Shown here piece after piece: positions 1-5,371 of a DNA stretch of 7,410 bases. Source of the stretch: Parachlamydiaceae bacterium. GTDB taxonomy: Bacteria > Chlamydiota > Chlamydiia > Chlamydiales > Parachlamydiaceae. Below the pieces are notes generated by a model that worked only from the letters and a program-made list of their open reading frames with translations, did not search any database and was not told the DNA's origin. The position numbers and the translations under genes are program-made. The stretch spans positions 1 to 7,410 of the forward strand of contig JACCVN010000461.1 of NCBI GenBank assembly GCA_013698165.1. Direction: 5' to 3'. Every line of letters starts with the position of its first letter. The stretch's first letter is position 1.

Positions 1-98
1 CCCCTACACTTGATAAAGATAGCATTGTCATCGTCAATTTATCCGGCAGAGGGGAAAAAGACCTAGATCAAATTATCAAACTGAGGAACCATGGATAG
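1..98 (+). CDS. trpB: Tryptophan synthase beta subunit, C-terminal end (partial)
   Basis: The frame is open from the window edge (first whole codon at base 3) to a TAG at 96-98 and gives the last 31 residues of a protein. They contain the segment VNLSGRGEKDL, the conserved C-terminal stretch of the PLP-dependent tryptophan synthase beta chain, which condenses indole with serine to give tryptophan in the cytoplasmic alpha2-beta2 complex. The stop lies 8 bases inside the following trpA gene, so the two genes overlap (91-98), as expected for translationally coupled subunits. The rest of the gene lies outside the window. The identification rests on this short motif plus the adjacency to trpA. Confidence 0.93.
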   Translation, partial: PTLDKDSIVIVNLSGRGEKDLDQIIKLRNHG

Positions 99-861
99 GA
101 TCGCCAAAGCATTTCAGAAGAAAAAGCCTTATATTGGATATTTGACAGGTGGAGACGGTGGATTTGAATATAGTGTCGAGTGTGCCCAGGCATTAATTGA
201 GGGTGGGGTAGATATCTTAGAAATAGGTTTGCCTTTTTCAGATCCTGTCGCAGATGGACCCGTAATTGAAAAAGCACACGAAAGAGCATTAGCCGCAGGC
301 ACAAAGCCTGCATCAATTTTAGAAATGGGAAGACGCCTGCGTAAGTCTACAGACATTCCGCTGGTATTATTTAGCTATTATAATCCCATCTTGCAAAAAG
401 GTGAGCAATTTCTTCATCAATTGAAGTCCGCAGGTTTTGATGCTGTTTTAATTGTGGATCTGGCTGTTCCACTAACTCCAAATACACCTGAGCCATTTTT
501 TGATGCTCTTTTGAGAGCCGACCTTCTTCCTATATTGTTGGCAACTCCATCTACGGATGACGAACGATTAGTGCATATTAGTAAAATTGCTAAAGGATTT
601 CTTTACTATGTGTCCCAAAAGGGAACCACGGGCGTAAGGAACAATCTCGCCGATGACTTTGCTTCTCAAATCTTCCGTCTTCGTAAATATTTCAAAATCC
701 CTATCGCAGCAGGCTTTGGGATCGCAGATAAAACGAGTGCAAAAAATGCTCTAGAGCACGCGGATGGCTTTATTGTGGGTTCAGCATTGGTAAAAAAGAT
801 GGCAGAAAAAATCCCTTCGATAGAACTTGTCAAGTTTGTTCAATCAATCGACCCTCGTTGA
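91..861 (+). CDS. trpA: Tryptophan synthase alpha subunit
   Basis: This 256-residue protein has the usual TrpA length. It splits indole-3-glycerol phosphate into indole and glyceraldehyde 3-phosphate and passes indole to TrpB. The catalytic pair is present: Glu44 in ILEIGLPFSDP (E. coli Glu49) and Asp55 in PVADGP (E. coli Asp60). Further family marks are GTTGVR near residues 179-184 and the phosphate-binding end AAGFGI plus GFIVGSALVKK. The ATG at 91 has a GAGGA Shine-Dalgarno sequence at 83-87 with a 3-base spacer and overlaps the trpB stop. The stop at 859-861 lies 14 bases before the preferred kynU start. No truncation or missing active-site residue is seen, so the enzyme should be functional. 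It is the middle gene of a trpB-trpA-kynU transcription unit whose promoter lies outside the window. Confidence 0.97.
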   Translation: MDRIAKAFQKKKPYIGYLTGGDGGFEYSVECAQALIEGGVDILEIGLPFSDPVADGPVIEKAHERALAAGTKPASILEMGRRLRKSTDIPLVLFSYYNPILQKGEQFLHQLKSAGFDAVLIVDLAVPLTPNTPEPFFDALLRADLLPILLATPSTDDERLVHISKIAKGFLYYVSQKGTTGVRNNLADDFASQIFRLRKYFKIPIAAGFGIADKTSAKNALEHADGFIVGSALVKKMAEKIPSIELVKFVQSIDPR

Positions 862-866
862 AAATT

Positions 867-872
867 AGAGGA
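867..872 (+). promoter_or_regulatory. Ribosome binding site that sets the kynU start
   Basis: AGAGGA lies 3 bases upstream of the ATG at 876. The same reading frame can also be opened from a TTG at 858, but that codon sits inside the trpA stop and has no comparable site in front of it. The ATG is therefore the more likely kynU start. Confidence 0.6.
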
Positions 873-875
873 ATT

Positions 876-1838
876 ATGCTTGAATTATTAAAAAGCTACC
901 AGGCCAAAGCTGCTCAGCTTGACTCTGAAGACCCATTGAAAAAATATAGATCCTACTTCTCCCTTCCTAAAGATCCTAAATCGATCTATTTATGCAATAA
1001 CTCTTTGGGTCTTCCAGCTTCTGCTGCTCTTAGTAAAATAAGTGAACAGTTCCAGAATTGGGTTGAATTTGGTGCAGAAGGTTGGTTTAAAGACAAATCT
1101 AATTGGTACAACTCATATGATGTTCCCTTAAACAAACCGCTGTCAAATTTGCTAGGGGCAAAATATCACGAAGTCATTGTCATGAATAGCCTTACGGTCA
1201 ACTTACACCTGTCACATGCGGCCGGGAATATTTCTCTACATTTGCACGACTGGGGAATTGATTTCGCTGTTGGATGTTCCTATAAATATCTCTGCAGCGG
1301 TCCGGGAGGGCCTGGAATAGCTTTTGTGCACGAATCTCATCATGATAAAGATCTTCCTCGTTTTAGCGGCTGGTGGGGAAATGATCCAAAAACACGCTTT
1401 AAGATGCAACTTCAGGGTGAATTTCTTCCCTTTGGGGGCGCCTACAGCTGGCAGGTGAGCACCCCTTCAATCCTCTCGATGATTCCACTGATGGCTTCAT
1501 TTGAAGTTTTTGAAGAGGTTGGCTTTGCTAATTTTAGAAAAAAATCAGAGTTGCAAACCGCTTCCCTTTTGGAATTGTTGGAATCGGTTTCTTCGACATA
1601 TTTAAAACCTCCTTTTGAAGTGATTACTCCAAAAAATCCAGACCAAAGGGGATGCCAGTTGTCTTTACTGATTTATAATGATTGTAAACAATGTTTGGAG
1701 AAACTGGAACATAATGGCGTCATTTGTGACTTTAGACCTCCAAATGTTATTAGAGTGACACCATCTCCTTTTTATAATACATATCATGATATCTACGAGT
1801 TCGTTTGTCATTTATCAAAATCATTAATTTCAATGTAA
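876..1838 (+). CDS. kynU: Kynureninase with large in-frame internal deletion (probably inactive)
   Basis: Kynureninase is a PLP enzyme that cleaves kynurenine to anthranilate and alanine. Family marks along the 320 residues are NNSLGLP (41-47), MNSLTVNLHL (103-112), HAAGN (114-118), LHDWGIDF (123-130), CSYKYL with the probable PLP lysine Lys137, the WWGND segment (166-170), RGCQLSL (258-264) and the C-terminal RVTPSPFYNT. Normal kynureninases have about 410-465 residues. Here NLHL is joined directly to HAAGN, whereas full-length enzymes carry about 95 residues between them, including the FPSDHY segment and the Asp that contacts the PLP ring nitrogen (Asp168 and Asp250 in the human enzyme, from memory). 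The join is at about 1206-1214 and keeps the frame, and everything after it is open. It follows trpA as the last gene of the operon, as in C. caviae-type trp clusters. It probably cannot bind PLP properly, so it is a functional pseudogene, an altered protein or an assembly error. The family call is sure; activity is doubtful. Confidence 0.9.
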   Translation: MLELLKSYQAKAAQLDSEDPLKKYRSYFSLPKDPKSIYLCNNSLGLPASAALSKISEQFQNWVEFGAEGWFKDKSNWYNSYDVPLNKPLSNLLGAKYHEVIVMNSLTVNLHLSHAAGNISLHLHDWGIDFAVGCSYKYLCSGPGGPGIAFVHESHHDKDLPRFSGWWGNDPKTRFKMQLQGEFLPFGGAYSWQVSTPSILSMIPLMASFEVFEEVGFANFRKKSELQTASLLELLESVSSTYLKPPFEVITPKNPDQRGCQLSLLIYNDCKQCLEKLEHNGVICDFRPPNVIRVTPSPFYNTYHDIYEFVCHLSKSLISM

Positions 1839-1897
1839 GTTGTATATTTTTTTTATAGCGGGACCCTTCGACTGTATTTGTTTAATTTAATGTTCTT

Positions 1898-1903
1898 TAT
1901 AAT
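1898..1903 (+). promoter_or_regulatory. Candidate -10 box for the small membrane protein gene
   Basis: A perfect TATAAT lies 60 bases after the kynU stop. The region 14-18 bases upstream is T-rich but has no good TTGACA match. If used, transcription would begin close to the first leader hairpin at 1909. Confidence 0.35.
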
Positions 1904-1908
1904 TTGCC

Positions 1909-1932
1909 TTAAGTTGCAATGTGTCAACTTAA
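1909..1932 (+). other. Leader hairpin 1 (8-bp perfect stem)
   Basis: TTAAGTTG (1909-1916) and CAACTTAA (1925-1932) pair perfectly around an 8-base loop. No U-tract follows, so a simple intrinsic terminator for the trp operon is not supported. With the -10 box at 1898 it would sit at the very 5' end of the next gene's transcript. Confidence 0.5.
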
Positions 1933-1947
1933 CTGATGGTAAGAAAC

Positions 1948-1978
1948 ATACTGCCCCATCTGAGAATTTGGGCAGTAT
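1948..1978 (+). other. Leader hairpin 2 (9-bp perfect stem)
   Basis: ATACTGCCC (1948-1956) pairs with GGGCAGTAT (1970-1978) around a 13-base loop, ending 34 bases before the ATG at 2013. A stem with four G-C pairs stands out in this AT-rich spacer. The sequence after it is A-rich rather than T-rich, so it is either a leader structure, a weak terminator for kynU, or a protein-binding inverted repeat. Confidence 0.5.
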
Positions 1979-2012
1979 ATAAGCGAAAAATATTTTAAAA
2001 ACAGGTGTTATA

Positions 2013-2333
2013 ATGATTAATTCAGTAAACCAAACCAGAAATGTTGTATATGAAGGCATAGAAACGGCGAAAAAGGGTATCCTTTTTGGGGGAATAACTG
2101 GACTCTGTGCAGGAATAATAATTGGATTTAAGTTGGTAAGTGATTCACAAAATGCGCTTGTGGGAGCTATACAAATGGGGATGATTCCGGTGGGCTATGC
2201 AATAGGAGGGGCTGCACTTGGAACTGTCGTAGGATTTGTTGCAGGCTATGCTAAAGGAATTTTTTGCAAAAAAAATCAACCCCAGGTTAATCATGGATTT
2301 AACCGGCAAGGATTCATAGTGGGTAAAATTTAA
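2013..2333 (+). CDS. Small glycine-rich two-helix membrane protein, unknown function
   Basis: I do not recognise this 106-residue protein. It has a short polar N-terminus (1-21), a first hydrophobic glycine-rich segment (about 22-41), a short polar turn with SDSQN (43-47), a long second hydrophobic segment (about 48-80) rich in GxxxG-like spacing (GYAIGGAALGTVVGFVAG), and a basic polar tail. This suggests a membrane hairpin with both ends on the same side. Two hydrophobic segments with a tight turn also describe chlamydial inclusion-membrane (Inc) proteins, but that is only a resemblance in shape. The ATG at 2013 has a weak AGG-type site (2003-2005) at 7 bases. It stands alone: two hairpins precede it and a strong hairpin terminator follows 22 bases after its stop. 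I judge it a real gene from its open frame, hydrophobic pattern and flanking signals. Confidence 0.7.
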   Translation: MINSVNQTRNVVYEGIETAKKGILFGGITGLCAGIIIGFKLVSDSQNALVGAIQMGMIPVGYAIGGAALGTVVGFVAGYAKGIFCKKNQPQVNHGFNRQGFIVGKI

Positions 2334-2354
2334 TTTTTAAGGAACAAGCTTAAT

Positions 2355-2393
2355 AAGTGGACTGAACATTTTGTTACTTTGTCCAGTCCACTT
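2355..2393 (+). terminator. Hairpin terminator after the small membrane protein gene
   Basis: AAGTGGACTG (2355-2364) pairs perfectly with CAGTCCACTT (2384-2393). Past one mismatch the stem gains three more pairs outside (2351-2353 with 2395-2397), and the loop holds a smaller AACA/TGTT stem. The sequence after it is T-rich but not a pure run. The position 22 bases behind a stop codon fits a terminator. Confidence 0.7.
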
Positions 2394-2452
2394 CTTATAT
2401 GATTATTTTCCGACAGAATTTTCCTATTAAAATGTCTACAAAGATGGGTAAA

Positions 2453-2869
2453 ATGAAAACTACTGAAAATAAACCAATCCCCAGGGTTGGTGTTGGAACT
2501 GTCGTGGTTAAAGATGGTAAGGTGCTCCTTGGCAAGCGAAAGGGGGCTCATGGTGAAGGGGAGTGGGCATGCCCAGGTGGTCATTTAGATTTTGGTGAAA
2601 CCGTTGAGAAGTGTGCTTATCGTGAGTTGTTGGAAGAAACAGGTTTAGAAGCCCTTTCAGCTAGGCTAGGCCCATGGGTAGAAAATGTCTTTGGCGAACA
2701 TAAACATTATATCACACTATTCGTATTTGTTGATGAGTTTGTTGGTGAGCTCCAACTCGTAGAACCGCATAAATGTGAAGCCTGGGAATGGTTTGAGTGG
2801 GATTTGCTTCCTTCACCGCTTTTCCCTTCGATTAGTTCACTCATTGAAAAAATAGGCCTAAAGGTGTAG
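2453..2869 (+). CDS. Nudix hydrolase, NUDT15/MTH2-like
   Basis: Nudix enzymes hydrolyse nucleoside diphosphates linked to another group, commonly damaged or modified NTPs. The protein carries a complete Nudix box: Gly43, Glu49, then Arg57-Glu58 and Glu61-Glu62, ending Thr-Gly-Leu (63-65), which matches GX5EX7REUXEEXGU, so Mg-dependent catalysis is expected. The flanks resemble human NUDT15: RVGVGTVVV, LLGKRKG, a CPGGHLDFGE core and the late VEPHKCEAWEW segment. A NUDT15-like role (cleaning oxidised or analogue nucleotides) is an inference. The frame is open from an ATG at 2399, with further ATGs at 2432, 2444 and 2453. I prefer 2453 because it gives 138 residues and the N-terminal length seen in NUDT15, and because 2399 lies only 6 bases behind the terminator stem. 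A weak TTGTTA/TTATAT pair at 2371-2400 would also place transcription after 2399. No start has a strong Shine-Dalgarno sequence. The stop codon lies inside the inverted-repeat element at 2865. Confidence 0.92.
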   Translation: MKTTENKPIPRVGVGTVVVKDGKVLLGKRKGAHGEGEWACPGGHLDFGETVEKCAYRELLEETGLEALSARLGPWVENVFGEHKHYITLFVFVDEFVGELQLVEPHKCEAWEWFEWDLLPSPLFPSISSLIEKIGLKV

Positions 2870-2939
2870 CCTGCTGCATCTTGCAGCAGGATTTAGCGAA
2901 ACGTACGTTAACACCTTCTGCGAGACGCAGCAGGCTACA
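2865..2939. repeat. 75-base inverted-repeat element between convergent genes
   Basis: The ends TGTAGCCTGCTGC (2865-2877) and GCAGCAGGCTACA (2927-2939) are exact 13-base inverted repeats. After one mismatch the pairing continues for eight more pairs including one G-U (2879-2886 with 2918-2925) and three further pairs. The centre contains the 10-base palindrome AACGTACGTT (2900-2909). A competing local hairpin is possible from CCTGCTGC (2870-2877) and GCAGCAGG (2883-2890). The first arm supplies the TAG stop of the Nudix gene, and the second ends 7 bases before the stop of the minus-strand gene. It can act as a shared terminator (ATTTTAATT follows on the + strand). Its terminal inverted repeats and higher GC also fit a miniature mobile or REP-like element. 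Copy number in the genome is unknown. Confidence 0.8.
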
Positions 2940-2946
2940 ATTTTAA

Positions 2947-4266
2947 TTAAATCAGCTTTGCAATCCTGTTGACAAAGGGAGTGTTCATACTTTGGCGATA
3001 GCAATCCATTTGCTCGCCTATTAATTTGGTAATAATTGGAAAACGGTTGGGTTGATTTTCTTGAATTTTAAATAGCAGTCTAATGACATCGCCGTAAAAA
3101 TCTTCGCTTTCCTTTTCAAATAGCGCCCTAATTTGATGGCGATCTGTCAGTTGAATGAAATCTTCAGCTTCCTTGATGAACTGATTTTTGGAAAAGGAGC
3201 TGCTGTCTTTAAAGTTAAAGAAACGGAGATACTTAGGATTAAACTTTGAACCGACACATCGAATAATATCAAGACAATCTGCATCGTGGATGATTTGTTG
3301 AAAGTCTGAGGTGAAATTGTCATTGACAGGGTCTTTCTCACTTACCGGTTGAACATTGGCTTTTCTTTCACTTTCATTTAACCCCATTTTCTTTAAAAAG
3401 TGATCAAATAAAACACCGCTTTCATGGTCCCAATAATCATGACCTTCATTTTCTCTAGCGGTATCATGGAATCCTCCACCGGCACCAACTAATATTCGAT
3501 TGGAAATAGAATCTTTTCCGTATTGCTTATACACTTCGATAAGTACTTGACTCCAAAATGCAACTCTCACGGCGTGCATAGTGCCATGATGCTCTCTTGC
3601 AGGAACCTTCGGGGAAAAATTTCTAAACTTATTCATGAATGTCGAAAATTTAAGAATAGTTCTTTCACTATCTTTTTCATTTGCTACGTATGTGCTTTGA
3701 TCAGGCATGGGTGTTTTATAGATAGGAAGAATAGCTTTTTGAAGAATCTTTCCAATCAATTGCTGTTGCTCTGTGGGGCTTTTATAGCTCCATAAGTTAA
3801 AACCAAAATATCCAAGAAATGTAGCAAATATGGAAGTGCTCTTATTCTTGTTAGAGATGTCTGAGGATTTAATAGGACAATTGTCGAGCATTTTTTTTAA
3901 CTTGGTTTGGTGGTCGATATAAATTCCGGTCCTTTCACCAAATAATTTACTGATACAAGTAAATAAAATATTATGATTCTTTTCATATTTCATTAACTTG
4001 TCTTTTAACAAATTTTTACGAGCAGGGGCAAGATTAAGTTTCAATACTTCATTTTCATGTTCTTTTAAAAATTGAGCGACCTTTCGCATTGTTCCGGACT
4101 TAGACCCAAAGGCGAGTGAAATTTTTCTCACCCATAACCCCATCCATGATGCGGGTTTCATAACAGTGAGATGTTTCTCTCCATTAATTTTTATTACATC
4201 AAGGTACATTCCTCGTGATGTGTCAAATTCATTAAGAGCTATTTTATCTTGTATATTAAGTAGCAT
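2947..4266 (-). CDS. HD-type phosphohydrolase resembling the SidE phosphodiesterase domain; putative effector
   Basis: This 439-residue protein has no signal peptide. Residues 1-220 are polar and unrecognised apart from two modest hydrophobic patches (about 39-54 and 145-160). The C-terminal half carries a metal-binding pattern of HD-superfamily type: EHHGTMHAVRV (His226, His227, His231), GGFHDTARENEGHDYWDHESG (His267-Asp268, His276-Asp277, His281-Glu282) and IIHDADCLDIIR (His327-Asp328, Asp330). The order HGxxH, FHDxARExEGxDxWDxxS, HDxDCLxI is what I recall from the phosphodiesterase domain of Legionella SidE effectors and the Dup deubiquitinases, which act on phosphoribosylated ubiquitin. 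No ADP-ribosyltransferase domain is present here. Phosphodiester hydrolysis is likely; the ubiquitin substrate is only an inference. The start is well supported by AAGGA at 4277-4273, six bases before the ATG. A TACAAT at 4300-4295 could be its -10 box. It converges on the Nudix gene across the inverted-repeat element. Confidence 0.85.
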   Translation of the reverse strand: MLLNIQDKIALNEFDTSRGMYLDVIKINGEKHLTVMKPASWMGLWVRKISLAFGSKSGTMRKVAQFLKEHENEVLKLNLAPARKNLLKDKLMKYEKNHNILFTCISKLFGERTGIYIDHQTKLKKMLDNCPIKSSDISNKNKSTSIFATFLGYFGFNLWSYKSPTEQQQLIGKILQKAILPIYKTPMPDQSTYVANEKDSERTILKFSTFMNKFRNFSPKVPAREHHGTMHAVRVAFWSQVLIEVYKQYGKDSISNRILVGAGGGFHDTARENEGHDYWDHESGVLFDHFLKKMGLNESERKANVQPVSEKDPVNDNFTSDFQQIIHDADCLDIIRCVGSKFNPKYLRFFNFKDSSSFSKNQFIKEAEDFIQLTDRHQIRALFEKESEDFYGDVIRLLFKIQENQPNRFPIITKLIGEQMDCYRQSMNTPFVNRIAKLI

Positions 4267-4583
4267 ATATAATCCTTGGTATTTTAAAAGTAGTATTGTA
4301 CCGTAAATGATTTTATTTGGATATGCGAATTATGGTTTGTATTAAGATGATTTTTTTTAAAAATATGACTTACTTACGTGTTAAATATCGTGTCCAAAAC
4401 GTAGCTTGGCGTTCCAAATGCTGAGTTTAGAGTGCCTAAAGTAAAGTCTTTGCAAATGGTCTTTACTACACGTCATTTACAATAAGTTTATCTTGCCACG
4501 TCCAAACTCGGCATGGTTCAAAAACAGCCAAATTTGGGTAACACAAGTCGAGCATGAACCTATCCACTTTTAGACTGGTTTTT
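4267..4583. other. Gap of 317 bases: promoter region plus unassigned sequence
   Basis: Bases 4267-4300 hold the ribosome binding site and a possible -10 box of the minus-strand gene before it. The rest has no open frame of useful length on either strand. It contains a run of eight T (4351-4358), an AGTAAAG/CTTTACT inverted repeat (4440-4446 with 4461-4467, 14-base loop) and a CCAAATTTGG palindrome (4528-4537). Right after the nuclease remnant stop at 4584, the minus strand reads EKTS in another frame (about 4582-4571), which continues the endonuclease C-terminus through a frameshift. Beyond that I see no recognisable protein. Confidence 0.5.
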
Positions 4584-5144
4584 TCATATGATCTGAACAG
4601 TCGTATTAAATTTTTCTAAAGGGGTAGAGCTGTCGATCGCTTGATTAGGGAGCACGTACGCATCGTAGGTCTTCTTGCCTAGGCTGTTTAATATCAAAAC
4701 TTTATAGAAGTGCGTTAGTACTCCTACTTCGTTCTGGCCAATCACTTGATACTTGATGAACTTTTTTCCGCCATCTTCTAGTGGCAAATATAGCGGGCCA
4801 GTGAACACTTCTACTGTGTCGATCGAACCCTGCTCTTAGATAATCCTTTAAAGTGCTACGAAAGATCTCCGGGATAGCCGTATCTTCCCGAAACTGGTGC
4901 TTAGAGCGACTTGCATTTCCGTGTAAATTATCAGCAGTCAGCTTTTCGTATACCCATACAGGGTTTCTTGTTCGGCAATCATATTCCAGCGAATAATAGG
5001 ATCGATCGATAGAATGGTGCTAGTGGGAAATAAACTAGATGTAGGAACCGATTTATATGGAACAATTGGTCTGACTTTTTCAATCTGGGCATTGAATTCT
5101 GGAATCTCGCGGACTCCAAAACCTACAGCAATGCCGATGATGCC
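4584..5144 (-). pseudogene. Decayed DNA/RNA non-specific endonuclease (EndoG/NUC1 family)
   Basis: Three minus-strand pieces line up in order with EndoG-type nucleases. Piece 1 (5144-4989) gives GIIGIAVGFGVREIPE, a membrane-anchor-like start, followed by a linker ending DPIIR. Piece 2 (4986-4819, another frame) reads EYDCRTRNPVWVYEKLT, then the FRED and FRSTLKDY segments, ending AGFDR. Piece 3 (4814-4587) reads VEVFTGPLYLPL, KYQVIGQNEVGVLTHFYKV, VLPNQAID and TPLEKF. Compared with EndoG, about 17 residues (the YGxPG segment) are missing between pieces 1 and 2, and about 57 between 2 and 3. The second gap removes the Gly-His of DRGH, the metal-binding Asn and the core helix, so the product cannot be an active nuclease. 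A stop at 5147-5145 interrupts the N-terminus, and a frame change ends the C-terminus near 4584. Piece 3 alone is open from a GTG at 4808 (74 codons) but should not be read as a separate gene. The family call rests on remembered conserved motifs. Confidence 0.82.
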
Positions 5145-5263
5145 CTAGACTTTTATATTTCAGGGCGTTGCCCTGAGCTCATCTTAGACTGAAAGCCTTA
5201 TATGACCGCCTAGGGCATCGTGCTAGGCTGCACATCCACAAATGCTTCAGGCTTAAGGCCTGA
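5139..5263. repeat. Cluster of short inverted repeats upstream of the nuclease remnant
   Basis: Several perfect inverted repeats are packed into 125 bases. GATGCCCTAG (5139-5148) and CTAGGGCATC (5210-5219) enclose a 61-base interval. Inside it TCAGGGC/GCCCTGA (5160-5166 with 5170-5176) forms a tight hairpin with a GTT loop. GCCTAG/CTAGGC (5208-5213 with 5223-5228) overlaps the outer arm, and TCAGGC/GCCTGA (5247-5252 with 5258-5263) makes a last hairpin. The cluster lies between the kinase gene and the nuclease remnant and is richer in GC than its surroundings. It could be terminator remains of the kinase unit or a degraded mobile element; neither is shown. Confidence 0.6.
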
Positions 5264-5332
5264 GTTATACTATACAATGCTTAGCATGATGCCTATGCGT
5301 TCTACCTAAACATGCAAGTTAAGTAGGCGTGA

Positions 5333-5356
5333 AAGTAGAACATCATTTCTCTACTT
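5333..5356 (-). terminator. Possible weak terminator of the kinase gene
   Basis: AAGTAGA (5333-5339) pairs with TCTACTT (5350-5356) around a 10-base loop, starting 15 bases after the kinase stop on the minus strand. Only a short TTTC follows in the direction of transcription, so termination here would be weak. Confidence 0.4.
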
Positions 5357-5371
5357 AAATTTATTTTGCGC

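Noticed and set aside
68..356. Two minus-strand open frames opposite trpA
   Set aside because: They lie fully antisense to a strongly supported gene and have no recognisable domain.
1853..2059. Minus-strand frame of 68 codons over the gap and the start of the small membrane gene
   Set aside because: It runs through both leader hairpins and lacks a ribosome binding site; the plus-strand gene explains the region better.
2330..2584. Minus-strand frame of 84 codons
   Set aside because: It is antisense to the hairpin terminator and the Nudix gene, and its protein has no family features.
3147..3341. Minus-strand frame of 64 codons inside the HD-type gene
   Set aside because: It lies in another frame of a longer gene with clear metal-binding motifs.
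3523..3795. Plus-strand frame of 90 codons
   Set aside because: It is the complement of the HD-type gene and has no own start signals.
4351..4358. Run of eight T as a terminator tail
   Set aside because: No stem of useful stability lies directly before it on the plus strand, and no plus-strand gene ends nearby.
4584..4808. Separate 74-residue gene
   Set aside because: It begins at GTG within a conserved nuclease motif, is preceded by other nuclease pieces, and is only the C-terminal part of the decayed NUC1 gene.
5139..5263. CRISPR-like array
   Set aside because: The repeats are inverted and of differing sequence, with no regular direct repeat-spacer pattern.
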